This document shows, piece after piece, positions 19,616 through 26,578 of a stretch of DNA of 64,000 nt. How positions within the stretch are numbered: position 1 is the stretch's first letter; each line of letters opens with the position of its first letter. Source of the DNA: Mesorhizobium sp. M2A.F.Ca.ET.046.03.2.1 (lineage in GTDB: Bacteria > Pseudomonadota > Alphaproteobacteria > Rhizobiales > Rhizobiaceae); NCBI RefSeq assembly GCF_003952425.1, contig NZ_CP034449.1, positions 5,320,001 to 5,384,000 of the forward strand, in the 5' to 3' direction. A model generated the notes under the pieces. The model was not told where the DNA came from. It did not search any database and saw nothing but the letters and a program-made list of their open reading frames with translations. The position numbers and the translations under genes were made by a program.

Positions 19616-20613
19616 GCGGCGATCCCTGCGAGTTTTTCCAGCGTGGCGAGCGTTTCGGCCGCCACCTCGATGCCTTGGGCATTGCTCTCGCGCGCGCCGA
19701 AGCGCCTCGTGCCGGGAAGCCGCGCTTCGCCGATGAAGGCGCCGGCGACGGTTTCCAGATTGCCGGCGAACGCGCCGCCCGACGTGGCCTCGGGCGAGAC
19801 CGCCAGGAAGAACTGGCCGGTTCCGGGTGGCCCTCCGGCCGTGCCGGAGAAGGGGCTGGCGACAAGCCCTGGATTTGCCCCGGTCAGGCATGCGGCAAAG
19901 ATCTCCACCAGTAATGCGGTGCCGACGCCCTTGTAGCCGCCCGCCGGCGCCATGGTGCCCTTCAACGCTTCGCCTGCGTCGGTCGTCGTCTCGCCGCTCG
20001 CATCGAAGGCCCAGCCGGGCGGGATCGGTTCGCCGGCGCGAGCGCGCTTGATGACCTCGCTCTTGGCGACGACGCTTGCGCTCTGGTCGATGACGAAGCG
20101 CGCGCCGCCTTGTCCGTCCGGGACGGCGAGCGACAAGGGATTTGTGCCCACGGCTGCCTTGCGGCCGCCCCAGGGCGCGATCGAGGCCGGCGCGTTGGTG
20201 AAACCCAGCCCGACCAGGCCGGCTTGAGCGATCCGTTCGGTGTGATAGCCGAGCGCGCCGCAATTGTAGGAATTACGGATGGCGAGCGCGGCGACACCTT
20301 GGGAGCGCGCCGCTTCGATCAGCGGCGGCAGGCCGAGGGCGATTGCCGCGTGGGCAAAGCCGTTGCCGGCATCGACGGCGACAACGGCCGGGGCAGGCCG
20401 GGTCAGGCGCGGCTCGGCCAGTCCCAGCACCTTGCCGCAGGTCAAGTGCTCGCAATAGGTCGGCAGATACATCAGCCCGTGCGACTTCAAGCCGTCGCGT
20501 TCCGCCGCCGCGATGCCGGCGGCCAACGCCTCGGCCTGCCGCTCGCTTGCGCCGTGTCGGGTCAGCGCTTCTCGGGCGAGCGTTTCGATGCGGACTTCTG
20601 TCAGGCGTGTCAT
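19612..20613 (-). CDS. Ldh-family (malate/L-lactate/imine) NAD(P)-dependent oxidoreductase
   Basis: Member of the non-Rossmann malate/L-lactate dehydrogenase family, 333 residues, which also includes ureidoglycolate dehydrogenase and delta1-piperideine/pyrroline-2-carboxylate reductases. Family segments include DGLKSHGLMYLPTY, GVAALAIRNSYNCGALGYH, GTNPLSLAVP and MAPAGGYKGVGTALLVE. I chose ATG 20613 over the TTG at 20628 because GGTGG lies 7 bp before it. It follows the LysR gene by 15 bp and overlaps the 549-residue gene in ATGA. A reduction or oxidation of a 2-oxo or 2-imino acid is likely. Confidence 0.85.
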   Translation of the reverse strand: MTRLTEVRIETLAREALTRHGASERQAEALAAGIAAAERDGLKSHGLMYLPTYCEHLTCGKVLGLAEPRLTRPAPAVVAVDAGNGFAHAAIALGLPPLIEAARSQGVAALAIRNSYNCGALGYHTERIAQAGLVGLGFTNAPASIAPWGGRKAAVGTNPLSLAVPDGQGGARFVIDQSASVVAKSEVIKRARAGEPIPPGWAFDASGETTTDAGEALKGTMAPAGGYKGVGTALLVEIFAACLTGANPGLVASPFSGTAGGPPGTGQFFLAVSPEATSGGAFAGNLETVAGAFIGEARLPGTRRFGARESNAQGIEVAAETLATLEKLAGIAA

Positions 20614-20628
20614 CCAGTCATCCACCAA

Positions 20629-21537
20629 TCATGCCGCGGCATAGCCGAACTCTTTCTCGCCCGCCTGGGTCTGCTGGCGAATGCATTCGATGAAGCGCAG
20701 AGACGCGGGCTGCAGGTTCCGGCCTTCCCTGGCGATCCAGCCGACCCTCCGGCTCGAGCGTGGATCGGCAAGCGGGACGAAGCGCACGGCATGGCTGCAT
20801 TTCCAGCGGCAGAGCCTGGGCAGGATGGTGACGCCGAGCCCGGCCTCCACCATCGCCAGGTTGGAGCTCACATTGGTCGCGGTGAGTTTCGAGCCGGCGG
20901 CAAGCGCCTCGGTCTCGGCAAGCCCGAGTGCTTCGGCCGCGCCATTGCGGATGAAGCTCTCGCCTTCAAGCTGCGCCCATTTCAACGGGCGCTTCGATGT
21001 CGCCAGCGGATGATCGACCGGACAGACGAAATCGAGCGGCTCTTGGAACAGAGGCTCGAAACTGAGCTGCGGCCGCTTGCTGGCAAGCACGCAAAGGCCA
21101 ACCTCGACCATGCCGTTTTCCACCGCCTCGACGATGGCACTGGAATCGCTGTCGCGGACATGGATGTCGAAACTGCTGCCCTCGGCGCGAAGCTGGGCGA
21201 TCGCGCGCGGCAGCAACGTCACGGCGACCGAAGGCACGCTTGCCACGTCGCAGCGTCCCTGCAGGTCCGCGGCGTAGCTGGTCATCGCCAGGCAGGCGCG
21301 ATCGTAATGGGCGATCATGGCGCGCGCCTCGTCGAGCACGATGCGGCCGACCGGCGAGAGCGCGCCCTTGCGCTCGCTCTCGAACAGTGGCGCGCCGATA
21401 TCGTCTTCCAGTTGCTTCAAGGTCATCGACACGGCGGACGGCGTACGGCCGATCTGATCGGCAGCGGCGCGCACGCCGCCGGTCTCGCAGACCGCGACGA
21501 AGCTGCGCATGCCGGTCAGGCTGATGGTTTTGGTCAC
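20629..21537 (-). CDS. LysR-family regulator heading the Ldh-SABATH operon
   Basis: Regulator of 302 residues beginning at GTG 21537. Helix-turn-helix at residues 10-60 (MRSFVAVCETGGVRAAADQI, TPSAVSMTLKQLEDDIG), then an effector-binding domain. Unlike most LysR genes it is co-directional and 15 bp upstream of the operon it presumably controls, and divergent by 100 bp from the aldehyde dehydrogenase gene. Autoregulation plus control of both arms is the simplest model. Confidence 0.88.
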   Translation of the reverse strand: MTKTISLTGMRSFVAVCETGGVRAAADQIGRTPSAVSMTLKQLEDDIGAPLFESERKGALSPVGRIVLDEARAMIAHYDRACLAMTSYAADLQGRCDVASVPSVAVTLLPRAIAQLRAEGSSFDIHVRDSDSSAIVEAVENGMVEVGLCVLASKRPQLSFEPLFQEPLDFVCPVDHPLATSKRPLKWAQLEGESFIRNGAAEALGLAETEALAAGSKLTATNVSSNLAMVEAGLGVTILPRLCRWKCSHAVRFVPLADPRSSRRVGWIAREGRNLQPASLRFIECIRQQTQAGEKEFGYAAA

Positions 21538-21540
21538 TGT

Positions 21541-21588
21541 TAAGCTTGCCTGAACGTTTGTGCCAAAAATTGAGCTTGATTGAAGTTC
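21541..21588. promoter_or_regulatory. Direct repeat in the LysR/aldehyde dehydrogenase divergent promoter
   Basis: TAAGCTTGCCTGAACGT (from 21541) recurs as TGAGCTTGATTGAAGTT (from 21571), the same register 30 bp apart, or about three helical turns. The shared core is T-AGCTTG--TGAA. It is a plausible paired binding site for the adjacent LysR protein. Confidence 0.35.
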
Positions 21589-21637
21589 ACAGCATTGCTT
21601 AGGTTGTTGTCAACCGAATTGATGCAGGTCGAACAGG

Positions 21638-23086
21638 ATGCTGAACGGTCGGAACTTCGTCGCCGGCGAATGGCGTGACGGCGCCGACTGGGTCGAGGAC
21701 CTCAATCCATCGGATGTGACCGACATCGTCGGGCGCTTTGCCCAGGCGCGACCGTCCGACATCCATGACGCCGTTGCGGCGGCGCAAGGCGCGCAGCGCG
21801 AATGGGCGGCGGCGGGGCTGGAGGCGCGGGCCGCCGTTCTCGACGCCATCGGACGCGAGTTGATGGCGCGCTCGAAGGAGCTTGGCGAGTTGCTTTCGCG
21901 CGAGGAGGGCAAGACCCTGCCCGAAGGGATCGGCGAGGTCTATCGCGCCGGGCAGTTCTTCACCTATTTCGCAGCCGAGGCGCTGCGCAATCTCGGCGCC
22001 TCCACCGACTCGGTCCGGGCCGGCGTGGATGTCCTGATCGAGCGCGAGCCGCTCGGCGTCGTCGCGATCATTTCCCCTTGGAATTTCCCTGTCGCCACCG
22101 CGTCCTGGAAGATTGCGCCGGCGCTGGCCTTCGGCAATGCGGTGGTCTGGAAACCGGCCAGCATTACCCCCGCCAGCGCCTGGGCGCTGACCGAGATCAT
22201 CAGCCGGCAGGCGATCCCGGAAGGCCTGTTCAACCTGGTGATGGGGTCAGGATCGACGATCGGCCGCGAGCTTGCCGCCAATGCCGACATTCAAGGGCTG
22301 AGCTTCACCGGTTCGGGCGCCGTCGGCTCCGGCATAGCCGCGCTCGCGGCGGCGCGGTTCGTGAAGCTGCAGCTCGAAATGGGATCGAAGAATCCCTTCG
22401 TGATCATGGACGACGCAGACCTCGATCGCGCGGTCGACCTTGCCGTGAACGGCGCCTTTGGCGGGACAGGCCAGAAATGCACTGCCTCGTCGCGCCTGAT
22501 CGTGCAGCGGCCGATCCATGACGCCTTTGTCGAGAAATTGCTGGCGAAAACCAGGGCCTTGAAGGTCGGCCATGCGCTTGAGGCGGGCGTCCAGATGGGA
22601 CCTGTCGTCAGCGCAGAGCAGCTCTCGGCCAATCTCGATTATGTGACGCTCGGCATCAGCGAGGGCGCCGAGCTTGCTACCGGCGGCGAGGCGCTCGACC
22701 TGGCACATAACGGGCACTACATGGCGCCGGCCGTCTTCCTCAACGGGCGCTCGCGCATGCGCATCAACCAGGAGGAGATGTTCGCGCCGATCACCTGCGT
22801 GATGACGGCCGACGATCTCGACGAGGCGATCTTCCTCGCCAACGACACGCCCTATGGGCTGACGGCCGGCATCGCCACGCGCTCCCTGGCGCGCGCGACG
22901 AAATTCCGCCACGCCTCGCGCTCGGGCTGCGTCATGGTCAACCTGGCGACCGCCGGCACTGACTATCACGTGCCGTTCGGCGGCGTTCGCGCCTCGAGCT
23001 ACGGCCCGCGTGAGCAGGGACGTTCGGCGGTCGAGTTCTACACCCAGGTCAAGACGTCCTACATCCATGCGGGCGCGGGCGAATGA
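21638..23086 (+). CDS. Aldehyde dehydrogenase, alpha-ketoglutaric-semialdehyde-dehydrogenase-like
   Basis: NAD(P)-dependent aldehyde dehydrogenase of 482 residues. Visible motifs are the cofactor segment ISPWNFP, FTGSGAVG, the Glu motif LEMGSKNP and the catalytic Cys in GTGQKCTASSRLI, a sequence style typical of 2,5-dioxovalerate (alpha-ketoglutaric semialdehyde) dehydrogenases. It starts the plus arm of the divergon and overlaps the M19 gene by 4 bp. If the analogy holds, the pathway would end in 2-oxoglutarate, but other semialdehydes are possible. Confidence 0.83.
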   Translation: MLNGRNFVAGEWRDGADWVEDLNPSDVTDIVGRFAQARPSDIHDAVAAAQGAQREWAAAGLEARAAVLDAIGRELMARSKELGELLSREEGKTLPEGIGEVYRAGQFFTYFAAEALRNLGASTDSVRAGVDVLIEREPLGVVAIISPWNFPVATASWKIAPALAFGNAVVWKPASITPASAWALTEIISRQAIPEGLFNLVMGSGSTIGRELAANADIQGLSFTGSGAVGSGIAALAAARFVKLQLEMGSKNPFVIMDDADLDRAVDLAVNGAFGGTGQKCTASSRLIVQRPIHDAFVEKLLAKTRALKVGHALEAGVQMGPVVSAEQLSANLDYVTLGISEGAELATGGEALDLAHNGHYMAPAVFLNGRSRMRINQEEMFAPITCVMTADDLDEAIFLANDTPYGLTAGIATRSLARATKFRHASRSGCVMVNLATAGTDYHVPFGGVRASSYGPREQGRSAVEFYTQVKTSYIHAGAGE

Positions 23087-24060
23087 CCGGCGACGCGCCG
23101 CAAGTGCTCATCGACGGGCTGCAATATTGCAACTGGTCGCGCGAAATTTTCCAGGAGATGCGCCGGGGCGGGCTGACCGCGGTCCATGCCACGGTCGGCT
23201 ATCACGAAGGTTTTCGCGAGACGGTGCGCCATCTGGTGGATTGGCGCACACGCTTCCGCGACAATGAGGATCTCATCCTTCTGGCGCGCGACGCCGGCGA
23301 CATCGAGCGGGCGCGAGCCTCGAACCGGACGGCTATTTTCCTCGGGCTGCAAAACCCGATGCCGATCGAGGACGACATCGGCCTGATGGAAATGCTCTTC
23401 GATCTCGGCATCCGTTTCATGCAGCTCACCTACAACAACCAGTCGCTGCTCGGCTGCGGCTGGATGGAGAAGGAAGACAGCGGCGTGACGCGGATGGGGC
23501 GCGAGGCGATCGCCGAGATGAACCGGCTCGGCATGATCATCGATCTGTCGCATGCGGGCGAGCGGACGACGCTGGAGGCGATCGCGCTCTCTGAGCGTCC
23601 GGTGGTCATCAGCCACGCCAACCCGCGCTGGCTCCGCGACAGCAATCGCAGTGTGTCCAAGGAGGTATTGCAGGCATTGCGCGAAAGGGAAGGGCTGCTC
23701 GGCCTCTCGCTCTATTCACTGCATCTTCCGAACGGCTCGGACACGACACTCGATCAATTTGGCAAGATGGCCGGGGAAGCGGCTGAAATCATGGGAGCGG
23801 AGCATCTCGGCATCGGCTCGGATCTCTGCCAGGACCAGCCCGACAGCATCCTGCGCTGGATGCGCGAGGGTCGCTGGACCCGCGAGGTCCAAGCCGCTGC
23901 AAGCTTCCCGACTCAGCCGTCCTGGTTCGGATCGAACCTCGATTTTCCCGGGCTTTCGCAGGGCCTACTCGCGGCGGGCTTCGACGAGACGGGAACATCC
24001 TTTGTGCTCGGCGGCGCCTGGAATCGCTTCATCCGGGACAGCCTGCCTTCCGCTGGCTGA
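23083..24060 (+). CDS. Membrane-dipeptidase (M19) family protein with altered metal site
   Basis: M19-fold protein of 325 residues, no signal peptide. The fold is clear from LGIRFMQLTYNNQS, MNRLGMIIDLSHAG, VVISHANPRWL and HLGIGSDL. The N-terminal His-x-Asp ligand pair of dipeptidases (DGHND) is here DGLQY (residues 11-15). The bridging Glu of the usual GVEGG is Gln90 in GLQNP. His157 and His178 remain. A dinuclear-zinc dipeptidase activity is therefore doubtful. It is translationally coupled (ATGA) to the aldehyde dehydrogenase and probably acts in the same pathway. Confidence 0.8.
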   Translation: MTGDAPQVLIDGLQYCNWSREIFQEMRRGGLTAVHATVGYHEGFRETVRHLVDWRTRFRDNEDLILLARDAGDIERARASNRTAIFLGLQNPMPIEDDIGLMEMLFDLGIRFMQLTYNNQSLLGCGWMEKEDSGVTRMGREAIAEMNRLGMIIDLSHAGERTTLEAIALSERPVVISHANPRWLRDSNRSVSKEVLQALREREGLLGLSLYSLHLPNGSDTTLDQFGKMAGEAAEIMGAEHLGIGSDLCQDQPDSILRWMREGRWTREVQAAASFPTQPSWFGSNLDFPGLSQGLLAAGFDETGTSFVLGGAWNRFIRDSLPSAG

Positions 24061-24068
24061 ATGCCGCG

Positions 24069-24884
24069 CTATTCTGCCGGCTTGTCGTCCGGGTGGCCAA
24101 GCTCGCAGAACCAGCCGCCGAGATATTTCACCGAGGGTCTCTTCGGATCGGGAATAGGCGTCTTCGCCTCGACGGCGGCGCGGTACGGCTCGGCGCTGTC
24201 CTGCGGGATGAAGCCGAGATGGCCGGCGCCGCTGTTGTCGACCATCTTCAGCTTGTTGTCGGATATGCCGAAGGAGATGGTGTGTCCGACGCGCGGCGCG
24301 GTGAGCGACGCCTCGACCAGGCGCACGCAGTCGGCGAAGGAGAGATAAGACCACAGCATGCGGCGATCGGCCGGTTCGGGGAAAGACGAGAAGATGCGCA
24401 GGCACACCGTCTCGATGCCGAACTTGTCCCAATAGAGCCTGCTCAGGCTCTCGACGAAATTCTTCGAAACGCCATAGAGGCTGTCGGGGCGCACGGGCGC
24501 GTCGACGCTGATATGCGCCTCGATCTCGTGATAGCCGATGGCATGCACCGAGGAGGCGTAGATGACGCGCTTCACCCCATGTTTCCGGGCGCCTTCATAG
24601 ATGTGGTAGGAGCCGCGGATGCTGGAATCCAAGATGGTCTGCCATTCGCATTCGAGGGGCGCGCCGCCGAAATGCACGATCGCGTCGCAGTCCTTGGTCG
24701 CTGCGATCGTGGCTTCCATGTCGGCGAGATCGAAGACTGCTTCCTCTTCGTGGGGCGCAAGATCGCCGAAGGGCTCGCGGCCCGCGAGGCGGATGGTCCT
24801 GGCGAGCGGCACCAGCCCCTTGCGCAACTGCGAGCCGAGCCGGCCGGCGGCGCCGGTGATCAGGATACGTTCATAATGCGGCAT
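24069..24884 (-). CDS. NAD-dependent epimerase/dehydrogenase, uronate-dehydrogenase-like
   Basis: Extended SDR of 271 residues with the NAD motif ITGAAGRLGSQLR, the Ser region YASSVHAIGYH and the catalytic Tyr-x3-Lys in LYGVSKNF. These and the length resemble uronate dehydrogenase, which oxidises galacturonate or glucuronate to the aldarolactone. It is the last gene of the minus-strand hyuA-hyuB group, 3 bp after a very short ORF, and convergent with the M19 gene. Confidence 0.78.
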   Translation of the reverse strand: MPHYERILITGAAGRLGSQLRKGLVPLARTIRLAGREPFGDLAPHEEEAVFDLADMEATIAATKDCDAIVHFGGAPLECEWQTILDSSIRGSYHIYEGARKHGVKRVIYASSVHAIGYHEIEAHISVDAPVRPDSLYGVSKNFVESLSRLYWDKFGIETVCLRIFSSFPEPADRRMLWSYLSFADCVRLVEASLTAPRVGHTISFGISDNKLKMVDNSGAGHLGFIPQDSAEPYRAAVEAKTPIPDPKRPSVKYLGGWFCELGHPDDKPAE

Positions 24885-24887
24885 CGT

Positions 24888-24962
24888 TTACTCCACTTGC
24901 GCGACGGCGGCTTTGACCCGCGCGATCGCCTCGGTCGACAGGCGCGAGGCAACATAGCTCAT
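24888..24962 (-). CDS. 24-residue ORF between hyuB and the epimerase gene
   Basis: ATG at 24962 overlaps the hyuB stop as ATGA, and the TAA is 3 bp from the epimerase ATG. The predicted peptide starts MSYVASRLSTEAIARVKAAV. No domain is recognisable. The start and stop geometry suggests that it is translated, either as a coupling leader for the epimerase or as the remnant of a longer gene. Chance remains possible at this length. Confidence 0.35.
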   Translation of the reverse strand: MSYVASRLSTEAIARVKAAVAQVE

Positions 24963-26578
24963 TGGTCGTTCTCCGTAATGTAACCCTTGGAACGGTCATT
25001 GGCCCGCGCGGCCACGCTGCGCCTGGCCGGATCGCCATAGCCGCCGCCGCCCGGCAGTTCCAGGATCAGCCTGCGTCCAGCCGGCACATGCTGCCAGCCC
25101 TTGGGGCGCATCTTTGTGCCGTTATCGAGCTTGACGACGCCCGCGACGCCGGGCTTGCCGCCTTCGCGACCCTGGGCCGGATGGTTGACGCGGTCGAACA
25201 TCGCCGAGAAATCGAATTCGTGGCCTTCGGTCGCCTCGATCTCGATGACCTGTCCGAGACCGCCGCGGAATTCGCCGTCGCCGCCGGAGTCCGGCCGCAG
25301 TTCCTTGCGCCAGATGACGATCGGGCCGGTATGCTCGGTCGCCTCAATCGGCATCGTGTGCACGCCGGACGGGAAGGCCGTCGCCGACAAGCCGTCCAGT
25401 TCGGGGCGGGCGCCCATGCCGCCGGAGTTGAACATCAGCACTTCGGCGCGGCGGCCGGAACCGCCGGCGACGGGTCGCACGGAAATGTGGATGTTCCAGA
25501 GCGCCCCGGCGCCTTCGGCGAGGATTTTTCCGGGCAACGCCTTGGAGAACGCGCCCAGCACGAGATCGGGAACCATGTGGCCGAAGATGTGCCTGAGCGC
25601 CACCGGCGCCGGCCGCACTGCGTTCAGGATGTTAATGGGCGACGACACGGTGAAGAAGGCGAGCGAGGCGGCATTGTTCGGAATATCCGGAGCGACCACG
25701 CATTTCAGCGCATAGCAGGCATAGGCCTTGCTGTAGATGATCGGGCAGTTGATGCCCCAGCGGCTCATCGGATCGCTGCCGGTGAAATCGACCTCGACAT
25801 TGTCGTCGCGGACCGAGACCGTGGCCGACAGCTTCACCGGCGCGTCATAGCCGTCGGTCACCAGCTCGTTCGACCAGCTTCCCTTGGGCAGCGCCTTGAT
25901 GCGCTCCAGCATGGCCTCGCGGGTGCGCGAGAAGATGAAGTCGCGGAGCCCGTCGAGCGAGGCAAGGCCGGTCTCCTTCATCATGTCGACGAGGCGGCGA
26001 TGACCGACCTCGTTGCAGGCCGCAAGCGAATAGAAATCGCCGACCACCTGGTTCGGCTCGCGGACATTGGCGCGCAGGATGCGGACGACGTCGAGGTTGA
26101 CCTTGCCCTTTTCCGCGAACTTCATGATCGGGATCTGGATACCTTCCTCATAGACCGACTTGCCGTCGGCGCCGAAGCCGCGGCCGCCGACATCGACGAC
26201 ATGCGCCGTGCAGGCGAAGAAGGCGACGAGCTCGCCGTTCAGGAAGGACGGCGACACCATGGTGATGTCATGCAGGTGGCCGGTGCCGAGCCATGGGTCG
26301 TTGGTGACATAGGTGTCGCCCTCGAACATCTGATCGCGCGGGATCGCGTGCATGAAATGCAGCACGGCCTCGGCCATGGTGTTGACGTGGCCGGGCGTGC
26401 CGGTGACCGCCTGGGCCAGCATCTGACCGCGCGGGTCGAACACGCCCGCTGACAGGTCGCCGGCTTCGCGCACAGAGGTGGAGAAGGCGGTGCGCAGCAA
26501 GGTCAGCGCCTGCTCCTCGACCACCGAGATCAACCGGTTCCACATGACCTGCATGCGGATTGCGCTGATATCGCTCAT
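24959..26578 (-). CDS. hyuB: Hydantoinase/oxoprolinase subunit B
   Basis: Protein of 539 residues of the N-methylhydantoinase B/5-oxoprolinase B family. Recognisable segments are AREAGDLSAGVFD-like SVREAGDLSAGVFDPRG, TNDPWLGTGHLHDITMVSP, DFTGSDPMSRWGINCP and the Gly-rich PGGGGYGDPARR end. Together with HyuA it would form an ATP-dependent lactam hydrolase acting on hydantoins, 5-oxoproline or similar cyclic amides in the cytoplasm. It overlaps hyuA by 4 bp (ATGA). Confidence 0.9.
   Translation of the reverse strand: MSDISAIRMQVMWNRLISVVEEQALTLLRTAFSTSVREAGDLSAGVFDPRGQMLAQAVTGTPGHVNTMAEAVLHFMHAIPRDQMFEGDTYVTNDPWLGTGHLHDITMVSPSFLNGELVAFFACTAHVVDVGGRGFGADGKSVYEEGIQIPIMKFAEKGKVNLDVVRILRANVREPNQVVGDFYSLAACNEVGHRRLVDMMKETGLASLDGLRDFIFSRTREAMLERIKALPKGSWSNELVTDGYDAPVKLSATVSVRDDNVEVDFTGSDPMSRWGINCPIIYSKAYACYALKCVVAPDIPNNAASLAFFTVSSPINILNAVRPAPVALRHIFGHMVPDLVLGAFSKALPGKILAEGAGALWNIHISVRPVAGGSGRRAEVLMFNSGGMGARPELDGLSATAFPSGVHTMPIEATEHTGPIVIWRKELRPDSGGDGEFRGGLGQVIEIEATEGHEFDFSAMFDRVNHPAQGREGGKPGVAGVVKLDNGTKMRPKGWQHVPAGRRLILELPGGGGYGDPARRSVAARANDRSKGYITENDQ

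Noticed and set aside
19616..20263. N-terminal extension of the 549-residue protein on the same strand
   Set aside because: The extension is Arg-rich, lies out of frame over the Ldh gene, and a clear ATGA-coupled start exists at 19615.
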